NCBI GenBank assembly: GCA_050258755.1
Contig: JBLMZI010000011.1
Span: 402,756 to 466,755, forward strand
Length of the DNA: 64,000 nucleotides
Direction: 5' to 3'
DNA from: JBLMZI01 sp050258755
GTDB lineage: Bacteria; Bacillota; Syntrophomonadia; Syntrophomonadales; DTU052
This document shows, in pieces, positions 8,364-16,607 of this stretch. The position numbers and the translations under genes are program-made. Below the pieces are notes generated by a model that saw only the letters and a list, made by a program, of their open reading frames with translations, made no database searches and was not told the origin of the DNA. The first letter of the stretch is position 1. Each line of letters begins with the position of its first letter.

Positions 8364-10829
8364 CTACTTTTTGTATGGAATCACGGGCTGGTTCAGTAAG
8401 CTCTGGTACTGCTGCTCCCAGGCCGGATTGACTGACTTCAGCCGTTCCACGATCGGCTGGGCCGCATCGGCGTGTCCAAGTTTAGTGATCGTCGCCGCAT
8501 ATGCCACCTGATACTCCGGATTTCCTGAGACAGGGTCTTTCCTGCCTTTCTCCAGAAGATCGTATGCGGTATCGTAATCTCCAATCGCGTAATAACCCTG
8601 AGCCAGAATCATATCCGTGGTGGGATTCACCTTCAGCGGGGCGTTTTCCCAGAATTTTTTGCGATCCTCCGGAATCTTAGCCGCCTGCCGGGCAATGCGT
8701 TTGGGGATATCAAACGCGCTGCGAATACTGGCCGCAGCCTGATCCATCTGCCCCTGATTCGCAGACCGGGTAGCGGTTCGAAGGTGCATCGCGGCTAGGT
8801 AATGATACGTATCCAGAGCCCAGGGATTCTGACGCTGGGCGGCCTGGGCAAAAAAGAATCCGGTATCCAGATCCCCGATCGACTGCGCAACCTGCATCGA
8901 GTAAACGGTGTATCTGAAATTGTGCGGGGAACTTTGATAGGCTTCCTTCAACTGGCCGATGGCGGCCAGGGCCAGGTTGTTACTGGTTTGCTGGTCAAGG
9001 TTGGTGGCGCTGGCCATTTGGGCCAAGGCCCGTCCAAGATTAACCCGGTATTCCGCTTTACCGGGATCAAGCTGAACCGCTTTGTCAAAACGCTTGGAAG
9101 CCTCCTGGATTTGCTGGTTTTGCTGCTGTTGGGCGCCAAGGGTGTTCGCATTGAAAGCGGCCAGATAGGTTCCGGAAACGAATGCAAACACCGAAGCACC
9201 GGCTATCAATCCAATTAATGTCCATTTGTGGACCGGCTGCGGTACAGTATCCGGCTCAGCCTCGATTCTGTACTGGGCGCCGACCAGCCCGATGAGTGCA
9301 AAAAGAACCATCTGCAGTGCGGGGATGGAAAAGTCGAAGTCAAACGACGCGTGCAGGCTGAAGGCCAGGATCGTGGTGATCATGCCCCATAACAGTACCT
9401 GATCGGACTGGCTCTCTTCTGATAGCGGACGGCGCCGAATCAGCTTCCAGGCGTAAAGCAGCACCAGGACATAGCAAGCCAGGATGGAAAGCAGCCCTAG
9501 AAAACCCGCTTCGATCCCTACCTGCAGGAAGAAGTTGTGGACTTCAGTCGAATAGTACTGATAGCGCTGGTATTCGTGATAGGCTAGGTTCCAGCCCCCG
9601 GAGCCGATGCCGAGCGGGTGGTCGGCCATGATGCGCAGGGCGTCATTGTACATCTCCAGGCGGGTCAGCACGCTGGCGGCGGTGTGAAAAGGCAGATTGC
9701 TAAAATCACGCATTTGCAGCAGCTGGCCCATTTCGTTGGAGACCGACTTCGGAATGATGTAATTAATCCCGCCCGGAACGAACGCGAAAAAGGCGCCGGT
9801 CGTCAGCAGCAGCACCACCAATGCCGATGCAACCAGTCTTCCCTGGCCAATTCGTTTGGCGGCTCTGGATAGGCCTTCCCAGCCCAGGGTCCAGCCGGCC
9901 ATCAGCGCGGGAAGAATCAGCAGACTCAGCAGGGCAATAGTATGATTCGGCGCTGAGGAATTCACGTTCGGCAAAAACTGGTCGGTCGTGACCACCGCGG
10001 TCACCAGCGTCGCGATCAGAAAATATACCGAACGAAGCCGGAACATGCCCGGCATTCCGATCAGAAACAGGACCAAACCAGCCAGAAAAACGACCCAGGC
10101 GCCTTTTGAGGCGCAGCTGAGCGAAACCAGAATCAGCAGCGAAGACAAGGTGACATAGGCAAACCTTGCCCAGCCGTTGCGCGCGGTAATCGACAGGGCA
10201 ACGCCGATAAAGGCCATGACGGCCATGTAGGTGGAGGTGGAGTTCGCATACTGAAGCGTGGATTGAATCGCCCCGTTAAGAAACGAGCCGTCATACTTCC
10301 AGAGACCGGCCGCAACCCCGATTCCCACCACCGCGACCATACAGGCGCTGGCGAAAAGAGCGGTCAGGCAATGGCGGATCCATTTCTTCTCGGTAACCAT
10401 CTGGCGGAGCATCCAGTACACCATGAAATAGGTGATCACTTTCATCAATCCGCCGAGGGCTTCCCGGAAATCGTAGGGGAACGCTAGTGAAATAATATAG
10501 GAAATGACATAAGCAAACACCGCCCAGTCAAGCGGATCCCGAAGAAAAGTGAAGTCCCGCCGAACCAATTTGTACGCGCAAACCAGAATCAGGATAAAAC
10601 CGCTGTATAACTGGGTCGTCAGCATAGCCCGCGGGAAGAAAAGTCCCTGAAAATATGGCGGATAAAACAGCAGAACAGCCAGCAGAGCCAAAATCATCCA
10701 GCCGAACAGCGGTCCAAGCCCCGGCTCATTCGATAAGAGCATAGCGGCCGCAGATGGTTTTCCGGAAGGCGCTTTTTTTTCAACTGGTTTTTTCCCACTT
10801 TTTTGATTTATATTTTGCGCTTGCTTCAT
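8364..10829 (-). CDS. O-antigen ligase/polymerase-like membrane protein with C-terminal TPR region
   Basis: Polytopic membrane protein of the Wzy/WaaL (O-antigen ligase, PF04932) superfamily. About a dozen hydrophobic segments run from residue 55 to about 560, with a large external loop that contains the typical HNFFLQVGIEAGFLGLLSI segment. Residues about 570-821 are soluble and alpha-helical with TPR-like repeats (FDKAVQLDPGKAEYRVNLG). An open frame continues far upstream across the divergent intergenic region, but the first sensible start is ATG 10829, about 38 bases after an extended -10 promoter. Such proteins polymerise lipid-linked glycans or transfer them to wall or protein acceptors. 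It converges on the glycan operon, so it may use that product. Confidence 0.85.
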   Translation of the reverse strand: MKQAQNINQKSGKKPVEKKAPSGKPSAAAMLLSNEPGLGPLFGWMILALLAVLLFYPPYFQGLFFPRAMLTTQLYSGFILILVCAYKLVRRDFTFLRDPLDWAVFAYVISYIISLAFPYDFREALGGLMKVITYFMVYWMLRQMVTEKKWIRHCLTALFASACMVAVVGIGVAAGLWKYDGSFLNGAIQSTLQYANSTSTYMAVMAFIGVALSITARNGWARFAYVTLSSLLILVSLSCASKGAWVVFLAGLVLFLIGMPGMFRLRSVYFLIATLVTAVVTTDQFLPNVNSSAPNHTIALLSLLILPALMAGWTLGWEGLSRAAKRIGQGRLVASALVVLLLTTGAFFAFVPGGINYIIPKSVSNEMGQLLQMRDFSNLPFHTAASVLTRLEMYNDALRIMADHPLGIGSGGWNLAYHEYQRYQYYSTEVHNFFLQVGIEAGFLGLLSILACYVLVLLYAWKLIRRRPLSEESQSDQVLLWGMITTILAFSLHASFDFDFSIPALQMVLFALIGLVGAQYRIEAEPDTVPQPVHKWTLIGLIAGASVFAFVSGTYLAAFNANTLGAQQQQNQQIQEASKRFDKAVQLDPGKAEYRVNLGRALAQMASATNLDQQTSNNLALAAIGQLKEAYQSSPHNFRYTVYSMQVAQSIGDLDTGFFFAQAAQRQNPWALDTYHYLAAMHLRTATRSANQGQMDQAAASIRSAFDIPKRIARQAAKIPEDRKKFWENAPLKVNPTTDMILAQGYYAIGDYDTAYDLLEKGRKDPVSGNPEYQVAYAATITKLGHADAAQPIVERLKSVNPAWEQQYQSLLNQPVIPYKK

Positions 10830-11166
10830 TATAAGATGCCAAACTCCAATCGATTTGTTTCGTATGATTATAGCACTAATTTGGCTTGGAAGCCTGACCC
10901 GACGTAATTTTACGGACGGAAACCGGAACCAGCGGAACCAAACCCAAAAAACAATCGTCATAGATGTAACTGCCGGTTCTCCATAAAAAATTCTAATGTG
11001 GGGAACCGGGCGGGTACTGTTGTCGTCATAAGTCTGAGTGGCACATGCGTGTTTACGTGCGTGTCCTAAAGCAAAGAGAGGGGGATGTAAACAAACCGCT
11101 TCGATGTCCGCAAGGACGATCACCTCAACAGTACTTATTTTGATCAATATTTTGAGGAGGAACAGA
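10830..11166 (+). promoter_or_regulatory. Divergent intergenic region and long leader of the surface-protein gene
   Basis: This 337-base gap holds the minus-strand promoter above and what looks like a long untranslated leader for the gene at 11167. A hairpin with CCGGTTCTCC (10973-10982) and GGGGAACCGG (11000-11009) as arms, one mismatch, is followed by a small hairpin GTCC-GCAA-GGAC near 11106-11117 and then a strong GAGGAGG (11154-11160). Long stable leaders are common ahead of S-layer genes. I could not pick a convincing plus-strand promoter. Confidence 0.4.
10867..10875 (-). promoter_or_regulatory. Extended -10 promoter for the ligase-like gene
   Basis: On the minus strand the sequence reads TGCTATAAT, a perfect -10 box with an extended TGn. 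No good -35 box is visible at 17 bases, which is tolerable with an extended -10. The predicted start lies about 30 bases before ATG 10829 and supports that start codon. Confidence 0.55.
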
Positions 11167-13647
11167 ATGAACAGCCATAAAAAGCTTGTTTCCCTGGTCA
11201 TGGCAGTAATGTTCTGCATTACTTTCCTGGCCCCCGTACTTGTGGCTCCGGCGCCTGCGATGGCAGCAGCCACCTACACCGTTCTGAAGAGCCAGACGAT
11301 TGCGGACCTTGGCGTTCTTGACCCGATTAAGAGCGTTATTGTCCAGATCGACGTACCGACCGTGTCGGCACTGAGTGCAAACGATAGATTAACGTTGCAC
11401 CTCCCGTCCGACCTGTCCATCAAAACTTGGAATGGCACCGCGATTGCCGCAACGGCTCCGCTGGTTGCGTTCAACGTTTACGACACGATGTACAGTTCTC
11501 CTTATGGCAGAACCGATATCCGTGCCGCTGAGAATTCGGGCCTTGCTATGGCCAGCAACACCACCTACGGCGGTGTTAGCGTTATTGCTCCGTCCACCCT
11601 GGACAACGGCACTGTCAACGCTTTCTACTGGAACAGCAACCTTGGCAACAAAATGGCTTATGGCCGTCATGCTGCTTTCAGAGCGTATGCGATTAGCCTG
11701 TCCACGGTTGAAATTCAGATGACCTCCAGCTGGCCGGTTGCCGTAAACGGTGCAGGCCGCTTCCAGGTCAACTTCAACCAGGTTTATGTCACCAGCGCGA
11801 TTGACGGCGACATCACCGTCAACATGGCGACCTCCAATTCCTCCGGTTTCACGAACGGTTCCGTCGTGATTGGTAAATACCAGACCGGCGGCAAAGGCAC
11901 TGTGACCATGATGAAGAGTGTTAAGACCATGAGCACTGGCACCAACGAAATGGACACCATCATGATCCAGGAAACTGTGAAGAACTCCATTGCTACTTCC
12001 GAGCTGATCAAGCTGAAGCTCCCGACCGGTTTCGTTTGGGACAGCACCAAGACCGCGGTAATCGTTGGCTCTTGGGCATTTGAAAATCACAACAAACATC
12101 TGTCGGACACCACCGGTCTCGGCGGCCTAGCAGCGGCTCCGAAATATGCCGATGGCGACAGAAGCATGCTTCTCCAGATCGCTAACCTGAACGACTATGC
12201 AACCAAGGGTGAAGGCCGTATCTTCATCGGCGGCACCGTTGGCGTAACCAACTACATGCCGTGGATTAAAGTTGATGACGAGTCGGTCGCGAAGAAAGGT
12301 GAAGTTCAGTTCACCATCAGTTCCGACAAAGGCAACGTCACCGAGCAGACCGTTACGATTGCGAACTACAAAGACTACTCCGCGGAAGTGACCGAAGTCA
12401 GTTCCAAGGATGTTGTCGCTGGCGCGTTCGACACCGAACTCGGCACCTTCAAAATTAAAGAAGGTCTGAAGAGCTCCGTTCTCCCCGCCCGCACCGTTAA
12501 GTTCACCCTGCCGGCAGGCGTAAAATGGGATTGGACCCTGAACGCTGGCGCACGGAACCTGTCCGGTTCGCCGATCACCAAGAAACTGCAGACTGGCGGC
12601 GATTGGACCACCGCTACCCCGACTCTTGACAGCACCCGCCGCGTTCTGACCATTACGACGGCTGCTGCTGGCACCACCACCGCTGGCGACATCAACTTCG
12701 AAAAAGCGAAAGTCGTTGTCAGCCCGGACTTCACTGGCGACGTTGTGCTTGAAGTCGGCGGCACCGCTGGCGTAACCGGCAAAGCGAAGATCGCTGTTGT
12801 TAAAGCTCCGGTCGAAGTTACTGTCGACAAGACTCCGGACCTGATCATCGGTGCTCAGGCTCAGGCGATCGGCACCATCCTGATCAAGGAATCCAAGAAG
12901 GAAGCTCTGAAATCTTCCGGCGCAACCATCCGTCTGAACCTGCCGGATGGCTCCAAGTGGGCAAGCAAGGGTACCATCACCGTTTCCGAGGGTGATGTCG
13001 GCATCGACAAGTCCTCCACCAGCGGCGCTACCCTGGACATCGTTCTGAAGTCCACTTCCACTGTTCCTTCGACCATCAAGATCGAAGGCGCGACCGTAAC
13101 CCCGGACCGCACTGTTCCGGAAGGCGACTACAAAGTTGACCTGATGGCAAACTTCGCAGACTGCGCAGTAGTTGAGAAGTATGCGGCAGATTCCTTCAAC
13201 GTAACCAAGGTTTCCTCGACCACCATTGGCAAGGTCGTGACCCCGGCTCCGCAGCAGACCATGCAGAACACTGGTGCAAACGGTTCCTTCACCGTTGGCC
13301 AGAAGTTCATGATCGTTGCAGGCCAGTACAAGACTCTGGAAGTTGCTCCGTACATCAAGAGCGGCCGGACCTATGTTCCGATCCGTAACCTCGCAGATGC
13401 TCTCGGCGCAACCACCGCTTGGGATGCAGCAACCCAAAAGGTTACCATCACCAAGGGCACCAAGACTGTTGAGCTCACCATCGGTCAGATGACCGCGAAG
13501 GTGAATGGCGCAGACCAGGCTATGGACGTTGCTCCGGAAATCACCGGCGGCCGCACCATGCTCCCGGCTCGCTATGTAGCTGAAGGTCTCGGCTTCACGG
13601 TTACCTTCGATGACGCTACCAAGCAGGTTGTATTCTCTGCTCAGTAG
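11167..13647 (+). CDS. Exported surface protein with C-terminal stalk (copper-amine-oxidase-like) domain; candidate S-layer protein
   Basis: Secreted protein of 826 residues. A signal peptide with a hydrophobic core (VSLVMAVMFCITFLAPVLV) ends at a likely AMA/A site. The body is beta-rich, Thr/Ser/Val/Lys-rich and almost lacks cysteine, with repeated IKI/TVS strands like a tandem Ig-type array. Residues about 713-826 form the stalk domain (PF07833-like) with paired signatures GRTYVPIRNLADALGA and GRTMLPARYVAEGLG. AGGAGG lies six bases before ATG 11167. Codon choice is strikingly uniform (AAC, ACC, GGC, CTG, GTT), unlike its neighbours, as expected for a very highly expressed gene. A monocistronic setting with its own terminator fits an S-layer or main wall protein; no SLH domain is present, so anchoring would rest on the stalk domain (inference). 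Confidence 0.8.
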   Translation: MNSHKKLVSLVMAVMFCITFLAPVLVAPAPAMAAATYTVLKSQTIADLGVLDPIKSVIVQIDVPTVSALSANDRLTLHLPSDLSIKTWNGTAIAATAPLVAFNVYDTMYSSPYGRTDIRAAENSGLAMASNTTYGGVSVIAPSTLDNGTVNAFYWNSNLGNKMAYGRHAAFRAYAISLSTVEIQMTSSWPVAVNGAGRFQVNFNQVYVTSAIDGDITVNMATSNSSGFTNGSVVIGKYQTGGKGTVTMMKSVKTMSTGTNEMDTIMIQETVKNSIATSELIKLKLPTGFVWDSTKTAVIVGSWAFENHNKHLSDTTGLGGLAAAPKYADGDRSMLLQIANLNDYATKGEGRIFIGGTVGVTNYMPWIKVDDESVAKKGEVQFTISSDKGNVTEQTVTIANYKDYSAEVTEVSSKDVVAGAFDTELGTFKIKEGLKSSVLPARTVKFTLPAGVKWDWTLNAGARNLSGSPITKKLQTGGDWTTATPTLDSTRRVLTITTAAAGTTTAGDINFEKAKVVVSPDFTGDVVLEVGGTAGVTGKAKIAVVKAPVEVTVDKTPDLIIGAQAQAIGTILIKESKKEALKSSGATIRLNLPDGSKWASKGTITVSEGDVGIDKSSTSGATLDIVLKSTSTVPSTIKIEGATVTPDRTVPEGDYKVDLMANFADCAVVEKYAADSFNVTKVSSTTIGKVVTPAPQQTMQNTGANGSFTVGQKFMIVAGQYKTLEVAPYIKSGRTYVPIRNLADALGATTAWDAATQKVTITKGTKTVELTIGQMTAKVNGADQAMDVAPEITGGRTMLPARYVAEGLGFTVTFDDATKQVVFSAQ

Positions 13648-13670
13648 TTCGATTCAAAAGTAACTCACGG

Positions 13671-13703
13671 AGAGGCCCGGCGTAAGCCGGGCCTCTTTTT
13701 TTG
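13671..13703 (+). terminator. Rho-independent terminator after the surface-protein gene
   Basis: AGAGGCCCGGC and GCCGGGCCTCT form an 11-base stem with a short TAA-type loop followed by a run of Ts (CTTTTTTTGC). It begins 24 bases after the stop codon. Confidence 0.93.
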
Positions 13704-13807
13704 CTTCGACAATTCTCCAACTCTTTCCTTATATAGCTGCTTTTCGCCGAATCAACTTTGCTGTCGCAAAATGTTGAATCAAACCTCAATTCGGCGCAGG
13801 ATTTCGG

Positions 13808-13836
13808 TTGACCGGCCTATCGTGCGGACCTATAAT
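13808..13836 (+). promoter_or_regulatory. Sigma-A promoter of the efflux operon
   Basis: TTGACC (13808-13813) and TATAAT (13831-13836) are separated by exactly 17 bases, a near-consensus vegetative promoter. Transcription should start near 13843, right in front of the palindromic operator, 45 bases upstream of the GTG start at 13887. Confidence 0.85.
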
Positions 13837-13846
13837 AAATTTATTA

Positions 13847-13862
13847 GACTGACCAGTCAGTC
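13847..13862. promoter_or_regulatory. Palindromic TetR-family operator
   Basis: GACTGAC-CA-GTCAGTC is a perfect 7-base inverted repeat with a two-base spacer, placed over the predicted transcription start. The GACTGACNNGTCAGTC type is common for TetR/AcrR-family repressors. The last gene of the operon (19811) is a TetR-family regulator, so autoregulation with repression of the whole operon is likely (inference). Confidence 0.8.
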
Positions 13863-13886
13863 AATCGGAATTGAGGAGGAATAATC

Positions 13887-15464
13887 GTGGCTGTAAGATA
13901 TCGCCGGTCAGCCAATCGGGCGCTGGCATTGCTGGTGCTGCTGACCATAATGAGCGTATTCGTTCCGGTATTACCGGCACTCGGTGAAACAGCGGCTGCC
14001 GGACCGGTTCAAATCTCTATTGAACAGGCGATTACCATTACATATGAAAAGGATCCGGCGGTGCGCAAATCCGCTGCCAGTGTGGAAGGGGCGACAGCAA
14101 CCAGGGACAAGTCGTTCGACGTTTTGTACTGGCGCCCAACAAGCGGCTGGGAATTGCCGGGCTCTGGTTCGATTGAAGCTTATACCGGATTTCTGACCTA
14201 CGATGCCAATATGGCACTGGCAAAAAAGCTGGATAAACTTCAGCCCAATACGATAGCCAAAAAGATGATCACTGCTTATACCGCCGCATTGAAAGACCAG
14301 AACAACCTCCAGCAGGCCAGAATGGAACTCAGTGTGATGGAAAAGCAGATTGCGGTGAAGAAACTCAGCCGGGATCTGGGACAAGTTTCCGAAGTGGATT
14401 GGGCGGCGCTGGAAAACGGCTTGGTCCTGAAACAGCAGGCGGTTAAAGCCTATGAAGATGCGGCCAGCATATCCATGCTGAATTTAATCGAACTCATGAA
14501 TGGGAGTCGGAGCAGCGTGCTGCAGCTGATGAGCCACCCGATTCCGAACCCGGTGAAAAAAGGAAGCCTGGAATATGAAGTGTCGCAGGCAAGCAATGAC
14601 GCGGTCAGTGTTTGGACCCAGGAATCGGCGGTAAACCTTGAGACCTTGAAACAACCGTTGGTCACTCCGTCGATTCCGTCAAAGGTATCTCAGGCGAACG
14701 TGACTGGTGCACAGGCGGACCTGGAGACGGCGAAGCGTGACGCCAGGATCGCGGTTGAAACCCTATACTATGGCATAGAAGCCAAGGAAAAGACCTTGAA
14801 GGCCTTGAATGATAGTCTGGTTCTGGCTCAGAAAAATCTTGGCACCGCTGAAACCAAGTACCGGCTTGGCATGATCCCCTGGGTCAATGCGGGCATTGGT
14901 CCAGATCTGGCCAGCAGCCGGCTTGAAGTGGAAAAGGCCAAGATCGCCGTGGAAAACACCCGTGCCGACATCGTGAAGTACAAGGCTGATTTGTACTATA
15001 TCACCAACCGGAAGGTGTATGACGCCGCCGACTGGAATCTAACTCCGGATGTTGCGGTGAATGCCTCGGCAGTTATCACACGCCCGGAAGCCAGCGAAAA
15101 GATCACCTTTAAGCTCGGCAGCACAACGAATACGATAGGAAGCCGGTCGGTCAAACTGGACACGGCCCCCTACCAAAAGCAAGGGAAAACCTATGTTCCG
15201 ATTCGCGCTCTCGGGGATGCGCTCGGCGCAAAGGTGGATTATAACAAGGCAAACAACACGGTAACGCTGACCAAAACCGGGAAGACGGTGGTTTTGACCA
15301 TAGGTAACCGGAACGCAATGGTGAACGGGCGTCCGGTGATTAATGAAGCGGCGCCGGAATCCGTCAAAGGACGGATCATGCTCCCGGCCCGGGTCGTGGT
15401 TGAGGGACTGGGCGGCAGCATCACCTGGAATGCCGACACCCGGGAAGTCGTGATTTATAAATAG
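13887..15464 (+). CDS. TolC-like efflux protein with C-terminal stalk domain
   Basis: Exported protein of 525 residues. After a signal peptide (cleavage near ALG/E, residue 34) it has the OEP/TolC-like pattern: two long coiled-coil blocks, around residues 120-200 and 270-370 (the second with ETLYYGIEAKEKTLKALNDS), and the ISIEQAITITYEKDPAVRKS opening motif. Residues about 405-525 are a stalk/copper-amine-oxidase-like domain (GKTYVPIRALGDALGAK, KGRIMLPARVVVEGLGG). The start is GTG 13887, with GAGGAGG upstream. It heads an RND efflux operon. In a single-membrane cell a TolC channel would have no outer membrane to cross, so the domain fusion suggests a wall-spanning version (inference). Confidence 0.85.
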   Translation: MAVRYRRSANRALALLVLLTIMSVFVPVLPALGETAAAGPVQISIEQAITITYEKDPAVRKSAASVEGATATRDKSFDVLYWRPTSGWELPGSGSIEAYTGFLTYDANMALAKKLDKLQPNTIAKKMITAYTAALKDQNNLQQARMELSVMEKQIAVKKLSRDLGQVSEVDWAALENGLVLKQQAVKAYEDAASISMLNLIELMNGSRSSVLQLMSHPIPNPVKKGSLEYEVSQASNDAVSVWTQESAVNLETLKQPLVTPSIPSKVSQANVTGAQADLETAKRDARIAVETLYYGIEAKEKTLKALNDSLVLAQKNLGTAETKYRLGMIPWVNAGIGPDLASSRLEVEKAKIAVENTRADIVKYKADLYYITNRKVYDAADWNLTPDVAVNASAVITRPEASEKITFKLGSTTNTIGSRSVKLDTAPYQKQGKTYVPIRALGDALGAKVDYNKANNTVTLTKTGKTVVLTIGNRNAMVNGRPVINEAAPESVKGRIMLPARVVVEGLGGSITWNADTREVVIYK

Positions 15465-15515
15465 GCAGGAAGGAAGACCGGAAGCGGTCTTTCCTTTCAT
15501 GGACGGGAGGATGCA

Positions 15516-16601
15516 GTGTTGAAACGAAAAGCAGGTCTAATTGGGCTGATCATTATGAGCCTGGTGTTAACCGGATTGACCGGATGCCAGAAAAAAGAGG
15601 AAACGGTGAAAGACGTGCCGCAGGCGGTTTCGGTCGTCACCGTGAAACAGGGCGACATTGCCCGACTGGTCTCATACTCCGGCACGGTGAAGGGCGCGAA
15701 TGAAGCGACCCTGTATCCCAAAGTATCCGCACGGGTTGTGGCGGTGAACCTCAAGGAAGGCGACCGGGTGCGAAATGGGCAGACCATCCTCACCCTGGAT
15801 ACGACCGACTATGCGACCCGGGTTTCGAGCGCGAATGCCATGCTGTCCCAGGCGCTGGCCAATGAGACCAATGCTCGGCTGAATCTGGAGCGCACGCAGC
15901 AGCTCTTCCAGCAGGGCGCGGTATCCCAGCAGCAGATGGAGCAGGCAGATACCGGAATGATTCAGACCAAAGCGGCGGTTGAACAGGCGCGAGCTTCGGT
16001 GCAGGACGCATCCAACATGCTGGCGAACTGCCGGGTGACCTCGCCGATCGATGGCGTGGTGGGCCTGGTCAGCATCACGGTTGGGAATATGGCTACCCCG
16101 CAGCAGGCTGTGGCCGTAGTCAGCACCGTGGATAAGGTCCGGGTGGCGATCAATGTCAATGAATCGGATATCAGTTACATAAAGGAAGGCGGAGCGGTCG
16201 GGGTCCGCATTGAAAGCCTCGGCGGCAAGCCGGTGAATGGAACCGTGACCAAGGTGGCGGCTGTGGCCGATGCACGGCTGCGGGCATTTCCGGTGGAAGT
16301 TTTCCTGCCCAACCCGGATGGAATGATTAAGTCCGGGATGTTTGCGCAGGTCAATCTGCCGACCGAAACCAAATCCGGCGTGATTGTCCTGCCGCGCACC
16401 GCTGTTGCGGAAAAAGGCGCCCGGCGGGTCGTTTTTGTGGTGAACAGCAAGTTGGTGGTTGAGGAACGGGAAGTAAAGCTGGGCATCGAAAGCGATGATC
16501 AGATTGAAATTTTATCCGGCTTAAAAACCGGGGACCGGGTGGTCGTAAAAGGCCAAACCTTGCTGCATGACCGTGACAAGGTCCGTGTTGTGGAGGAATA
16601 A
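15516..16601 (+). CDS. RND efflux membrane-fusion (HlyD/AcrA-type) lipoprotein
   Basis: Periplasmic-adaptor type subunit of a tripartite pump. A lipobox LTGC at about residues 24-27 follows a hydrophobic segment, so the protein is probably lipid-anchored outside the cytoplasmic membrane. The first lipoyl half is VSARVVAVNLKEGDRVRNGQ, then a coiled-coil hairpin (residues about 95-165), the second lipoyl half (CRVTSPIDGVVGLVSITVG) and beta-barrel/MP domains. The start is GTG 15516 (GTG-TTG-AAA) with GGGAGG five bases before; TTG 15519 is also possible. Operon mate of the RND pump 6 bases downstream. Confidence 0.9.
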   Translation: MLKRKAGLIGLIIMSLVLTGLTGCQKKEETVKDVPQAVSVVTVKQGDIARLVSYSGTVKGANEATLYPKVSARVVAVNLKEGDRVRNGQTILTLDTTDYATRVSSANAMLSQALANETNARLNLERTQQLFQQGAVSQQQMEQADTGMIQTKAAVEQARASVQDASNMLANCRVTSPIDGVVGLVSITVGNMATPQQAVAVVSTVDKVRVAINVNESDISYIKEGGAVGVRIESLGGKPVNGTVTKVAAVADARLRAFPVEVFLPNPDGMIKSGMFAQVNLPTETKSGVIVLPRTAVAEKGARRVVFVVNSKLVVEEREVKLGIESDDQIEILSGLKTGDRVVVKGQTLLHDRDKVRVVEE

Positions 16602-16607
16602 CAATCC

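Noticed and set aside
8364..8511. CDS at 8281-8511 on the plus strand
   Set aside because: Runs through the terminator and into the antisense strand of the ligase gene.
11389..12099. Long minus-strand frame antisense to the surface-protein gene (also 12127-13437)
   Set aside because: A shadow of the uniform codon usage of the real plus-strand gene; no start signal.
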